From Thiotrichaceae bacterium (lineage in GTDB: Bacteria > Pseudomonadota > Gammaproteobacteria > Beggiatoales > Beggiatoaceae), in assembly GCA_026991885.1 (NCBI GenBank), contig JALXAQ010000090.1, forward strand, positions 1 through 64,000: a DNA stretch of 64,000 nucleotides. The letters are read 5' to 3'. Positions 7,922-16,555 of the stretch are shown here, piece after piece. The number at the start of each line of letters is the position of its first letter. Position 1 is the first letter of the stretch. A program made the translations under genes and the position numbers. Under the pieces are notes generated by a model, which worked only from the letters and a program-made list of their open reading frames with translations, made no database searches and was not told the origin of the DNA.

Positions 7922-10900
7922 ATGCGTTTTGTCCATCTACATTTACACTCCGAATACTCACTGCTTGATAGCCTAATCCGCATAAAACCCCTAGTAAAAG
8001 CAGTGCGAGAGGCGGGCATGCCCGCCTGTGCTATCACTGACCAAAGCAATCTCTTTGCCCTCGTTAAATTCTACCGTGCGGCACAATCGGCTGGGATTAA
8101 ACCTATCATTGGTGTCGATATGCGGCTACATCATGGTAGAGATTCCACTTCCCGTCTCGTTTTGTTGTGCCAAAACGATATTGGTTATCGCAATCTCACA
8201 CGCCTCGTTTCACGCAGTTACACCGAAGGACAGGTCAAAGATGTGCCTTATTTACATCGTGCCTGGTTTAAGGGGGCGACGGAGGGCTTGATTGCACTCT
8301 CTGGCGGGCGCGAGGGCGAGATAGAACAAGCCTTGTTGGCAGGACAAGCCCAGTTAGCACGACAACGCTTGGATGAATGGAATGCTTTGTTTCCAAAGCG
8401 TTTTTATATGGAATTACAACGCACGGGTCGGCCTAATGAAGAGGAGGCTATCCACGCCGCTGTTGATCTCGCTTTAGAAACGGGCATTCCCGTCGTTGCC
8501 ACCAATGATGTGTGTTTTTTGAGCAGCGACGACTTTGATGCCCATGAAATCCGTGTCTGTATTCATGATAGTAAAATCATCAGTGATAAAAATCGCCCTC
8601 GCCGCTATAGTCCACAACAATATTTGCGTACTGGGCAAGAAATGGCGGAATTGTTTGCTGATATACCAGAAGCCATAGAAAATACTTGGCTGATTGCTCA
8701 ACGCTGTAATTTAGAATTAAGCCTGGGTAAAAATTATCTGCCCGATTTTCCTGACATACCAGAAGAAGAGTCGGTTGAAGACTATTTCCGTCGCCATGCC
8801 AAGCTTGGTTTAGAACAACGTTTAGCCAGGCTTTTTGACAATGCCAGTGAAGAGTTTGCCGAGCAACGCCGCCCTTATGATGAGCGTTTAGCCCATGAAT
8901 TGGATGTCATTGTGCAAATGGGCTTTCCCGGTTACTTTTTAATCGTGGCCGATTTTATCCAATGGGCTAAAGAAAATAATATTCCAGTCGGTCCCGGGCG
9001 TGGCTCAGGGGCTGGCTCATTAGTCGCCTATGCCCTCAGTATCACTGATTTAGACCCCATTCACTATAATTTACTATTTGAACGCTTTTTAAATCCTGAG
9101 CGGGTTTCCATGCCTGACTTTGATATCGACTTTTGCATGGAAGGCCGCGATGATGTGATTAATTATGTCGCCCAACGTTATGGACGAGAGCGCGTTTCGC
9201 AAATTATCACTTATGGCACAATGGCAGCCAAAGCCGTGGTGCGCGATGTCGGGCGTGTGTTAGCGCATCCGCACGGATTTGTCGATAAAATTGCCAAACT
9301 CATCCCCTTTGAATTAGGCATTACCCTTGATAAAGCTTTAGAAAAAGAAGAGGCTTTACGCAGTCGCTACCAGCAAGAAGAAGATGTGCGGGCATTGATA
9401 GACATGGCGCGTCAGTTAGAAGGTTTAACCCGTAATTCGGGTAAACATGCGGGAGGCGTGGTCATTGCGCCCACCGTTTTGACTGATTTTACGCCACTCT
9501 ATTGTGAGCAAGACAGTACAGATTTAATAAGCCAATTTGACAAAGGCGATGTCGAAGCCGTCGGCTTAGTCAAATTCGACTTTTTAGGGTTGCGTACTCT
9601 GACGATTATCAAATGGGCACTAGAAACGATTAACCGTTTTGCCGATCCGCCGGTAGATATTTCAAAAATTCCGTTAGATGATGCTCAGACTTATGACTTA
9701 CTGAAAAGAGGAGATACAACGGCTGTATTCCAACTCGAATCGTCGGGTATTAAAAAACTCGTTAGGCAGTTGCAACCCGATAATTTTGAAGAGATTATTG
9801 CCTTAGTTGCCTTATATCGTCCTGGTCCCTTGCAATCAGGCATGGTCGATGATTTTATTAAGCGTAAACATGGACAGGCTAAGATTGAATATCCTCATCC
9901 TGATCTGGCGCCGATTTTAAAATCGACTTATGGGGTGATTGTGTATCAAGAGCAAGTGATGCAAATTGCTCAAGTGTTGGCGGGTTATACGTTGGGGGGA
10001 GCGGATTTACTCCGGCGCTGTTTAAGCGGAACAACTGAAATACTTGACGCTGCAACAGGGCGTTTAGTGACTCTGAGTGAAATCGCGTCAAAACCTGAGT
10101 ATTGGTTAGGGCGTAAGGTTTTTTGCTTGAACCTAGAGACGCAAAAAATAATTCAGCAACCCATTACCGCAATTTATCCTAATGGGATTAGGGATGTTTG
10201 GGAGATTACAACTAAAACTCACCGCAAAATTAGAGCAACCGGTGATCATCTTTTTTACACGCTGTTAGGATGGAAGCCGCTAAACGATTTTAAGGTTAAA
10301 GATCGCATCGGTTTAGCTAAAACACTTCCAATCACTCACAGTAGTGATATTTCAGAATCGGATGTTTTTTGGGACGAGATTGTTTCTATTGAGTATGTTG
10401 GCAAGGAAGAAGTCTTCGATTTAAGTATTCCAGAAACCCATAACTTTGTTGCTAATGACTTTATTGCCCATAACTGTATGGGTAAGAAAAATCCTAAAGA
10501 AATGGCGGAACAAAGAACGGTGTTTACAGAAGGCGCTGTCGCACGAGGGGTTAATGAAAAAAAATCGACGGATATATTTGATTTAATGGAAAATTTCGCG
10601 GCATACGGCTTCAATCGTAGCCATAGCGCAGCTTACGCCCTCGTCTCCTACCAAACAGCCTGGCTAAAAACCCATTATCCCGCCGCCTTCATGGCAGCCG
10701 TATTATCGGCGGATATGGATAACACTGATAAAGTCGTGATGTTGACTGAAGAATGTCGCGCCATGAAGCTTAATCTATTGCCACCTAACATCAATGCCGG
10801 TTATTACAAATTTACGGTGACTGAAGACAAAAATCAATTTATTAATTATGGATTAGGTGCGATAAAAGGCGCGGGTGAGGCAGCCGTTGATAACATTGTG

Positions 10901-11827
10901 ACAGAGCGTGATAAAAACGGACATTTTACTGACTTATTTGATTTTTGTCGTCGCGTTGACTTACGCAAAGTTAGCCGCCGCCTGTTAGAACCCTTAATTA
11001 AATCAGGTGCCTTCGATAATTTAGGGGCAAATAGAGCCGTAATGTTCGCTTCATTAGCGAATGCCATCAAAATGGCAGAGCGACATTCAAATGATACAGC
11101 CACAGGGCAAAATGATATATTTGCCTTGATCAATAACGCCCAAAAATCGACTCAAGAAAAGCCGCTGTTTGCTCAGAATGTGAAGCCGTGGAGCGACAGG
11201 GAACTGTTGAAGGGAGAAAAAGAAAGTTTGGGCCTTTATTTAAGTGGGCATCCCATTAAAGCTTATTTAGCAGAACTGGCGCCTCATACTCAACTGAGCA
11301 ATATTAGACCAACAGAGAAGAAAAAAACGGTGCGAGTGGCCGGTTGGGTGATTGAATTGCGTACAACGAGTAATCAGCGTGGGCGTATGGCTTTTATCAC
11401 TTTGGATGATAGCACGGGGCGATTAGAAGTCAAAGTGTACTCAGAATTATATCCAACGGTGCAAGCGTTGTTAATCAAAGACACATTATTAATGGTAGAA
11501 GGCGAAGTGCGTTTTGATGAATACAGTGGCGGTTATAGCATGATTGCCCAGAAAATTTTTACGCTTGACACCGCCCGCGAAACGTTTGCTAAGTGTTTGG
11601 AATTAAGCGTTCCTGCCCAAGAATCCCCTGAAGCGTTTGCCAAACAATTGGTAGACGCTCTCTCTGTCCATCGTCAAGAGCGTTGTCCAGTATTAATTCA
11701 TTATCAGCGTGCGGATGCACAAGTTGACTTGTTGCTTGGTAAGAGTTGGCGCGTGAATCCGACTGCTGGCTTGCTTCAGGATTTAAAAAAGGTTCTTGGT
11801 GAGGAGCAAGTTAAGGTAATTTATTGA
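7922..11827 (+). CDS. dnaE: DNA polymerase III alpha subunit with an in-frame mini-intein
   Basis: The replicative polymerase catalytic subunit. The 1301-residue precursor starts with the PHP domain (HLHLHSEYSLLD). It has the catalytic PDFDIDF with Asp401 and Asp403 (the numbering of the E. coli enzyme) and a third Asp in KFDFLGLRTL at 553. It continues through the fingers/beta-binding region, an OB fold around residues 1140-1210 and the tau-binding tail. A 152-residue intein interrupts it at residues 700-851, right after GGADLLRR. Removing it leaves 1149 residues, the normal size. The residue after the intein is Cys, where DnaE proteins without an intein usually have Ala (RRAMGKK). The next gene starts within a few bases of its stop. 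Start ATG at 7922 gives the canonical MRFVHLHLHSEYS; its ribosome site is weak. Confidence 0.97.
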   Translation: MRFVHLHLHSEYSLLDSLIRIKPLVKAVREAGMPACAITDQSNLFALVKFYRAAQSAGIKPIIGVDMRLHHGRDSTSRLVLLCQNDIGYRNLTRLVSRSYTEGQVKDVPYLHRAWFKGATEGLIALSGGREGEIEQALLAGQAQLARQRLDEWNALFPKRFYMELQRTGRPNEEEAIHAAVDLALETGIPVVATNDVCFLSSDDFDAHEIRVCIHDSKIISDKNRPRRYSPQQYLRTGQEMAELFADIPEAIENTWLIAQRCNLELSLGKNYLPDFPDIPEEESVEDYFRRHAKLGLEQRLARLFDNASEEFAEQRRPYDERLAHELDVIVQMGFPGYFLIVADFIQWAKENNIPVGPGRGSGAGSLVAYALSITDLDPIHYNLLFERFLNPERVSMPDFDIDFCMEGRDDVINYVAQRYGRERVSQIITYGTMAAKAVVRDVGRVLAHPHGFVDKIAKLIPFELGITLDKALEKEEALRSRYQQEEDVRALIDMARQLEGLTRNSGKHAGGVVIAPTVLTDFTPLYCEQDSTDLISQFDKGDVEAVGLVKFDFLGLRTLTIIKWALETINRFADPPVDISKIPLDDAQTYDLLKRGDTTAVFQLESSGIKKLVRQLQPDNFEEIIALVALYRPGPLQSGMVDDFIKRKHGQAKIEYPHPDLAPILKSTYGVIVYQEQVMQIAQVLAGYTLGGADLLRRCLSGTTEILDAATGRLVTLSEIASKPEYWLGRKVFCLNLETQKIIQQPITAIYPNGIRDVWEITTKTHRKIRATGDHLFYTLLGWKPLNDFKVKDRIGLAKTLPITHSSDISESDVFWDEIVSIEYVGKEEVFDLSIPETHNFVANDFIAHNCMGKKNPKEMAEQRTVFTEGAVARGVNEKKSTDIFDLMENFAAYGFNRSHSAAYALVSYQTAWLKTHYPAAFMAAVLSADMDNTDKVVMLTEECRAMKLNLLPPNINAGYYKFTVTEDKNQFINYGLGAIKGAGEAAVDNIVTERDKNGHFTDLFDFCRRVDLRKVSRRLLEPLIKSGAFDNLGANRAVMFASLANAIKMAERHSNDTATGQNDIFALINNAQKSTQEKPLFAQNVKPWSDRELLKGEKESLGLYLSGHPIKAYLAELAPHTQLSNIRPTEKKKTVRVAGWVIELRTTSNQRGRMAFITLDDSTGRLEVKVYSELYPTVQALLIKDTLLMVEGEVRFDEYSGGYSMIAQKIFTLDTARETFAKCLELSVPAQESPEAFAKQLVDALSVHRQERCPVLIHYQRADAQVDLLLGKSWRVNPTAGLLQDLKKVLGEEQVKVIY
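10019..10474 (+). other. DnaE mini-intein coding segment (152 residues)
   Basis: The inserted segment begins with the splicing nucleophile Cys (CLSGTTEILD, block A). It has a block B TxxH-like segment (RATGDHLFYT) and ends with block F (VFDLSIPETHNFVANDF) and block G (IAHN) followed by Cys+1. These are the HINT-domain motifs of a cis-splicing class 1 intein. At 152 residues there is no room for a homing endonuclease, so it is a mini-intein. All catalytic positions look intact, so splicing is expected. The site differs from that of the split DnaE inteins of cyanobacteria, which lie further downstream. Confidence 0.95.
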
Positions 11828-11838
11828 AATCTCCGGAC

Positions 11839-12537
11839 ATGAAATTTCTTGAGTACATAGACCCAAATTCCACACACCCAAATTCATTTGCCTCAAAAAT
11901 GCGCCGTAAACGTATGCGTTATTTTATTGAGCTTATTCGCTATGTCATTCAGAAAGAAGTTAGAACGACAATTAACATTCTTGATATTGGTGGAACAGAA
12001 ACATACTGGGATAATTTTCCTTTTAGTGAGTTTAATGATATTAAATTTCGGATTAGTCTGATTAATCTCAATTATCATGACTTTGATTTAGGGATGAAAA
12101 ATATATATGACAATGTCTCTATTGAAAGATTAATTGGTAATGCTTGTCATCTTGAGGCTATCAAAGATAAGGAGTGGGATATTGTTCACTCAAATTCTGT
12201 TATTGAACATGTGGGAGGTTGGGTGCAGATCCAAGCGATGGCTAGCGAATTACAGCGTGTTGGACGGTATTATTTTGTACAGACACCAAATTACTGGTTT
12301 TTCATTGAACCTCACGTTCTTTTACCGTTTTTTCAGTTTCTGCCTCGCCCGATTGGAGTTTGGTTATTAATGCGAATAAAGGGTTATACTCTGAATCAAG
12401 CGCTATTAGATGAAGACGATCCACGTTTACTGACTAAAAAGGAAATGATGTTGCTTTTTCCTGAGGGAGAAATACTGATGGAACGGTTTATTGGTTTACC
12501 TAAGAGCATTATGGCGCGTTCGTTTTTGGGTAGTTAA
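11839..12537 (+). CDS. Class I SAM-dependent methyltransferase domain protein
   Basis: The 232-residue protein has the first Rossmann motif as [11 protein letters not shown] (about residue 45), an acidic strand-2 position, and the motif IV-like [15 protein letters not shown] (about residue 115), as in Methyltransf_11-type enzymes. The substrate is not indicated. The C-terminal part ([20 protein letters not shown]) resembles methyltransferases of surface-polysaccharide loci. The coding sequence is more AT-rich than dnaE or hisA and splits what would otherwise be a housekeeping string, which suggests a later arrival. An in-frame TTG at 11824 overlaps the dnaE stop, but the ATG at 11839 gives a more natural N-terminus. 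Confidence 0.75.
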   Translation: MKFLEYIDPNSTHPNSFASKMRRKRMRYFIELIRYVIQKEVRTTINILDIGGTETYWDNFPFSEFNDIKFRISLINLNYHDFDLGMKNIYDNVSIERLIGNACHLEAIKDKEWDIVHSNSVIEHVGGWVQIQAMASELQRVGRYYFVQTPNYWFFIEPHVLLPFFQFLPRPIGVWLLMRIKGYTLNQALLDEDDPRLLTKKEMMLLFPEGEILMERFIGLPKSIMARSFLGS

Positions 12538-12566
12538 TTATTAATTATCAATTTGAGGAATTCAAA

Positions 12567-13307
12567 ATGTTAGTCATACCCGCCATCGATCTTAAAGATG
12601 GTCACTGTGTACGGCTCAAGCAGGGTCGTATGGAAGATGATACGGTCTTTTCTACTGATCCAGTCGCAATGGCAGAACGTTGGATCAAGGCAGGCGCACG
12701 TCGTTTACATATTGTGGATTTAAATGGTGCCTTTGCTGGTAAGCCCGTCAATGCGGAAGTCATTCATCAGATAGTTGAAACTTATCCTGATATTCCAATA
12801 CAAGTCGGTGGCGGCATTCGTGATGAGGAGACTATACAGGCTTATCTTGAGGCAGGGGTTCAATATGTGATTATTGGTACCCAGGCGGTTCAAACACCGC
12901 ATTTTGTGACTGAGGCTTGTTTGGGATTTCCGGGGCATATTATTGTAGGTTTAGATGCCCGTGATGGTAAAGTGGCAACAGAGGGTTGGTCCAAATTGTC
13001 TCATCATACTGCAATTGATATGGCACAACGCTTTGAACAGGATGGCGTTGAGGCGATTGTGTTTACTGATATTAGTCGTGACGGTATGCTACAGGGCGTG
13101 AATGTTGAATCAACTGTTGCCTTGGCACGCTCAATTGATATTCCAGTCATCGCCTCGGGGGGCATTACCACAATAGATGATATAAAGGGCTTGTGTGAAG
13201 TGGCAGAAGAAGGCATCATGGGTGCCATTACGGGGCGGGCGATTTATGAAGGCTCTCTGGATTTAGCGCAGGCGCAAAAGTTGGCTGATAGTTTTTTTAC
13301 ACAATAG
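12567..13307 (+). CDS. hisA: ProFAR isomerase HisA
   Basis: HisA is the (beta/alpha)8-barrel isomerase that turns ProFAR into PRFAR, the fourth step of histidine synthesis. The 246 residues have the N-terminal catalytic Asp in [14 protein letters not shown], the phosphate-binding QVGGGIRD, the second catalytic Asp in GLDARDG and the phosphate loop ASGGITT. Length and motifs are typical. A good ribosome site (TGAGGAATT) precedes the ATG. hisF follows after 9 bp. hisB and hisH, which usually sit upstream in gammaproteobacteria, are not in the window. Confidence 0.97.
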   Translation: MLVIPAIDLKDGHCVRLKQGRMEDDTVFSTDPVAMAERWIKAGARRLHIVDLNGAFAGKPVNAEVIHQIVETYPDIPIQVGGGIRDEETIQAYLEAGVQYVIIGTQAVQTPHFVTEACLGFPGHIIVGLDARDGKVATEGWSKLSHHTAIDMAQRFEQDGVEAIVFTDISRDGMLQGVNVESTVALARSIDIPVIASGGITTIDDIKGLCEVAEEGIMGAITGRAIYEGSLDLAQAQKLADSFFTQ

Positions 13308-13316
13308 GCAGACTCG

Positions 13317-14078
13317 ATGGGATTAGCAAAACGTATTATTCCCTGTCTAGATGTTGATGCAGGACGGGTTGTTAAAGGCGTTAACTTTGTCAATATCCGC
13401 GATGCCGGTGATCCGGTAGAAATTGCTAAGCGGTATGATGAGCAAGGCGCGGATGAAGTGACATTTTTGGATATTACCGCCAGTTCTGATGACCGTGAAA
13501 CGATGGTACATGTCGTTGAAGAAGTTGCCAGCGACGTTTTTATTCCTTTAACAGTTGGCGGAGGCATCCGTCAATTGGCTGATATTCGGAAAATGCTCAA
13601 TGCTGGCGCGGATAAGGTGGCAATTAACACGGCTGCCGTTTTTAATCCCGATTTTGTCGGAGAAGCCAGTAGCCATTTTGGTTCACAGTGCATTGTTGTC
13701 GCCATTGATGCTAAACAAGTCAGTCAAAAACGTTGGGAAATTTTCACACACGGTGGGCGGAAGCCGACGGGACTTGATGCCGTAGAGTGGGCTAAAAAAA
13801 TGGTCAATTTGGGGGCGGGAGAAATATTGCTGACGAGTATGGATCGAGATGGGACACGCAATGGATTTGATTTGGCGTTGACACGTACCATCAGTGAGGC
13901 GGTGACTGTCCCCGTGATTGCTTCTGGTGGCGTGGGTACCTTGGAACATCTTGCAGAGGGGGTACTTGAAGGCAAAGCGGATGCGGTGCTGGCAGCCAGT
14001 ATTTTTCATTTTGGTGAATATACCATTGCTGAGGCTAAACAACAGATGGCAGCGCAGGGGATTGAGGTGCGATTGTAA
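13317..14078 (+). CDS. hisF: Imidazole glycerol phosphate synthase cyclase subunit HisF
   Basis: HisF takes ammonia from the HisH glutaminase and converts PRFAR to imidazole glycerol phosphate and AICAR. The 253 residues show both catalytic aspartates, in [15 protein letters not shown] and in VAIDAKQ. They also show the phosphate-binding TVGGGIR and ASGGVG loops. It starts 9 bp after hisA and clearly shares its transcript. A GTCCAAGAT palindrome follows 16 bp past the stop and separates it from the convergent toxin-antitoxin pair. Confidence 0.97.
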   Translation: MGLAKRIIPCLDVDAGRVVKGVNFVNIRDAGDPVEIAKRYDEQGADEVTFLDITASSDDRETMVHVVEEVASDVFIPLTVGGGIRQLADIRKMLNAGADKVAINTAAVFNPDFVGEASSHFGSQCIVVAIDAKQVSQKRWEIFTHGGRKPTGLDAVEWAKKMVNLGAGEILLTSMDRDGTRNGFDLALTRTISEAVTVPVIASGGVGTLEHLAEGVLEGKADAVLAASIFHFGEYTIAEAKQQMAAQGIEVRL

Positions 14079-14094
14079 AATATTTTACACAGGA

Positions 14095-14114
14095 GTCCAA
14101 GATTTATCTTGGAC
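14095..14114. repeat. Palindrome GTCCAAGATTTATCTTGGAC
   Basis: A perfect copy of the same 20-bp palindrome, preceded by AGGA, lies between hisF and the convergent hepT. Confidence 0.9.
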
Positions 14115-14122
14115 GTCCACGC

Positions 14123-14593
14123 TTACTGATTCCACCCATTAGCACACGCATAATTTGCAATCGCATCCATCACATTGAACAATATTTCACATTGCTCAAA
14201 TACGTTTTCATACAATGGCATTAAATCTTCAAACACATACTCATGGGCGATTTGGTTTCTCAATTTTCTCATTTCAATCAATTCGTTAGCACTTTTAACC
14301 AGAGACCGTTTTTCCATACGGTTGAAACGGTCAATGAGACTGCCTTCATCGGTTAATTCTAAGGCATCTATGGCACGAAACAGTTTTTGTGTGAGGGTAT
14401 CATTTAGCCGAGCAAAACGGGCTGTTAAAGCTTCTAAAATTTCGGCTTGTTCAGCATTGATTTCAGGATTTTCTGTTTTAATTAACGGTGCAATCGGTGT
14501 TGCCCGTTCAAAAGAGTAGCGTAAAACCACTACCATTTGTTGTGCCAGTCTCAATTGTTCTTGAAAATACTCAAGCTCTAACTCATTTGACAT
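14123..14593 (-). CDS. hepT: HepT-like HEPN-domain toxin
   Basis: A 156-residue helical protein with the HEPN ribonuclease signature R-x4-H-x-Y in RNQIAHEY near residue 112. It is the downstream member of a MntA/HepT-type pair, and its start overlaps the end of the nucleotidyltransferase gene by 16 bp. In characterised systems the HEPN toxin is an RNase that the MntA partner neutralises by adding AMP groups to the motif tyrosine. That chemistry is known from the family and is not shown here. The pair is bracketed by GTCCAAGAT palindromes. Confidence 0.85.
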   Translation of the reverse strand: MSNELELEYFQEQLRLAQQMVVVLRYSFERATPIAPLIKTENPEINAEQAEILEALTARFARLNDTLTQKLFRAIDALELTDEGSLIDRFNRMEKRSLVKSANELIEMRKLRNQIAHEYVFEDLMPLYENVFEQCEILFNVMDAIANYACANGWNQ

Positions 14594-14934
14594 AATAATA
14601 CCCCTCGTTGTTTTGCTATCTTGTGTAAAGCAGAATCTTGTGTATTTGGTGCTTTGACAACGATATCTAGTTTGCGTTCCCCTAATTTTTTCTCAAGGGC
14701 AATACTTAATTGGCGAACAAAGGCTAATTTATTTTCAATTGGCGTATTTAATTCAATATATAAATCAATATCGCCACCTTTAGCTTCCAAATTGACTCTG
14801 GAGCCAAATAGCCAGACTTGCCCCCCTCCCCGTTTAGTCAATTCCGTCTCTAAAGTTTCTAATAAACAGTTTTTTTCATAAACAGATAAACGCACGGGTT
14901 GTGTATTTTCTTTTTGTGACAATTCAACATTCAT
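14578..14934 (-). CDS. mntA: MntA-like minimal nucleotidyltransferase antitoxin
   Basis: The 118-residue frame starting MNVELSQKENT contains the minimal nucleotidyltransferase motif G-S-x9-11-D-x-D as FGSRVNLEAKGGDIDLYIE, with a later acidic position in LDIVVKAP. This is the antitoxin half of an MNT/HEPN module. The ATG at 14934 is preferred. A longer frame begins with TTG at 14961 inside the adjacent palindrome and adds nine residues unlikely to be real. It overlaps hepT by 16 bp, as in translationally coupled toxin-antitoxin operons. Confidence 0.85.
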   Translation of the reverse strand: MNVELSQKENTQPVRLSVYEKNCLLETLETELTKRGGGQVWLFGSRVNLEAKGGDIDLYIELNTPIENKLAFVRQLSIALEKKLGERKLDIVVKAPNTQDSALHKIAKQRGVLLCQMS

Positions 14935-14955
14935 GTTATAAAAACTTGCCTGGGA

Positions 14956-15056
14956 GTCCAAGATTTATCTTGGATGAGTAAAAAAAATGGTGTCAAATTT
15001 TGATTGACACAAAAAATTTTTTAGCTTATTTTATAAATCCAAGATAAATCTTGGAC
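14956..15056. repeat. Two GTCCAAGAT palindromes facing each other
   Basis: One copy at 14956-14975 (GTCCAAGATTTATCTTGGAT) and one in opposite flanking orientation at 15037-15056 (ATCCAAGATAAATCTTGGAC, then TCC) enclose 61 bp. Flanks (GGGAGTCC and GGACTCC) extend the symmetry to make one larger inverted repeat between mntA and the cytochrome gene. Confidence 0.85.
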
Positions 15057-15089
15057 TCCAAAATACCCTTAACTAATAGGAGATCATTT

Positions 15090-15701
15090 ATGATTGGAAA
15101 AACAGGCTTGACTTTATTACTCGCGGGTGGGGCGCTCCTCATGGCTGGAACGGTCATTGCAGCACCAAACGGGGCAGAACTGGCTAAAAAGTGTGAACGT
15201 TGCCATGGCAAAAACGGTATTAGCGATAAAAAGGAAATCCCTAACATCGCCGGCTTCTCCACTGCTTACTTCAGTGACACCATGACTGCCTACAAAAACG
15301 GGACAAGGCAAGGCGAGAAATTCAAGACTGAGGGGCATGATGAGACCGATATGAATGCCATTGCCAAGTCGTTTAACGAGCAAGAACTGACCGCCTTAGG
15401 CGACTATTTTGCGAGCCAGACATTTGTCCCACGCGAGCAAGCGTTTGATTCTAAAATGGCTAAGAAAGGCAAAAAGGTCTACAAAAAACGCTGTCGGAAA
15501 TGTCACACGAGCAATGGTAGTGATCCGGAGGACGATGCGAGTATCTTAGCTGGACAGTCCATGCAGTATCTTGAATCCCAGCTTGAGCAATTTGCGAACG
15601 GCAAGCGTACAACACAACCGAAAAAGATGAAGAAACAGATGAAGAAATTGAAAGAGGGTGACATGCCTGCCCTGCTCCATTTTTTCGCTAGCCAACAGTA
15701 G
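15090..15701 (+). CDS. Dihaem cytochrome c (c4-like)
   Basis: The 203-residue product starts MIGKTGLTLLLAGGAL, a signal peptide cut near VIAAP. It has two haem c sites, CERCH (mature N-terminal domain) and CRKCH (second domain). Each domain follows the c553/c4 pattern (NGAELAKKCERCHGKNG and KGKKVYKKRCRKCHTSNG). Such proteins are periplasmic or membrane-bound electron shuttles to cytochrome oxidases or other reductases. The C-terminus is unusually Lys-rich. The ATG at 15090 with TAGGAG before it is chosen over an in-frame TTG at 15051 that belongs to the upstream palindrome. It converges with a tetrahaem cytochrome gene. Confidence 0.9.
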   Translation: MIGKTGLTLLLAGGALLMAGTVIAAPNGAELAKKCERCHGKNGISDKKEIPNIAGFSTAYFSDTMTAYKNGTRQGEKFKTEGHDETDMNAIAKSFNEQELTALGDYFASQTFVPREQAFDSKMAKKGKKVYKKRCRKCHTSNGSDPEDDASILAGQSMQYLESQLEQFANGKRTTQPKKMKKQMKKLKEGDMPALLHFFASQQ

Positions 15702-15742
15702 TTAAAAACCAACGGGGTATCCAAAACCCAATGCCATATCGT

Positions 15743-15810
15743 GTCGGGCAACCATAAAGGATTGCCCCTACGGCATTGAAGGTAGGGGCAATCCCTTGTG
15801 GTTGCCCGAC
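15743..15810. repeat. Inverted repeat of the GGGCAACCA...TTGCCCCTAC family
   Basis: The arms GTCGGGCAACCATAAAGG and CCTTGTGGTTGCCCGAC, each with an internal GGCAAT/ATTGCC symmetry, form a 68-bp element between the two convergent cytochrome genes. Other copies lie at 21421, 23894, 44952, 60649 and 63224. Confidence 0.9.
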
Positions 15811-15818
15811 TTACTTAA

Positions 15819-16358
15819 TTAAAAAAATTCTTTAGGTAAGGTGTGGCTAATGCCTTGGTGGCACTCAATACAGGTTTTTCCTTTATCGATAGCCCATTTA
15901 TGCCTTTTACTTGCGCCTCGGTCTTGCTTCTCGAAATCCATGTGTTCAAAAGAATGGCATCCACGACATTCTCGTGAATCAGAAGCCTTCATTTTATCCC
16001 ATACAAGGTTAGCCATATGCCAACGGCGCTCCTCATATTTCTCAGGCGTGTCAATCGTCCCCATAATTTCATGGTAAACATCTTTGGCAGCCATCAGTTT
16101 AGCCCAGAGTTTCGGACCTAAAGAATGTGGAACATGGCAATCAGCACAACCGACTGTGACTCCATAAGCATTATTATAATGCAGATTCTGTTTCAATTCT
16201 TCCAGGTTGGTCTGCATGCTATGACAAGATGTGCAAAACTCGGTGGTGTTGGTAAAGTCTAAGGCTACGCTAAAAGCACCAGCGAACACAATGCCGCCGA
16301 TAAATATCAATGTACCCAGTATAAAAAATTTTTTGCCATGTGGTTTATTTTCACTCAT
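15819..16358 (-). CDS. NapC/NirT-family tetrahaem cytochrome c
   Basis: The 179 residues have a short cytoplasmic N-terminus, one membrane anchor (FFILGTLIFIGGIVFAGAFS) and four CxxCH sites: CTSCH, CADCH, CRGCH and CIECH. The spacing and the segments TEFCTSCHSMQ and ECHQGISHTLP are characteristic of the NapC/NirT/NrfH group. These take electrons from quinol and pass them to periplasmic reductases such as NapAB. No reductase is adjacent, so the partner is unknown. It could serve nitrate, nitrite or sulfur-compound reduction. NapC-type is favoured over NrfH by length (NrfH is shorter). Confidence 0.9.
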   Translation of the reverse strand: MSENKPHGKKFFILGTLIFIGGIVFAGAFSVALDFTNTTEFCTSCHSMQTNLEELKQNLHYNNAYGVTVGCADCHVPHSLGPKLWAKLMAAKDVYHEIMGTIDTPEKYEERRWHMANLVWDKMKASDSRECRGCHSFEHMDFEKQDRGASKRHKWAIDKGKTCIECHQGISHTLPKEFF

Positions 16359-16555
16359 GTTTTTAATTTATCTCCTGTTTAGTTTTTTAAAAGCGACATA
16401 GCGGCTCAAGATTTTACATGACTTGATGAGTCTGTCAAGTCATTAAATTATCATAAAAAACTACAATGACCTTATATAAGCAATGAGAAAATAATAATTT
16501 ACAATCAGTTAAGTAACACCCATTCTAAATTGAAACGCACATCCTTGTCGTTTAT

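Noticed and set aside
10019-10474. Split DnaE intein as in cyanobacteria
   Set aside because: Both intein halves are contiguous in one frame and the insertion site differs, so it is a cis-splicing mini-intein.
15743-15810. Simple rho-independent terminator between the convergent cytochromes
   Set aside because: The arms belong to a dispersed repeat family found also in non-terminal positions and there is no clear T-run; it may still stop transcription but that is not its defining feature.
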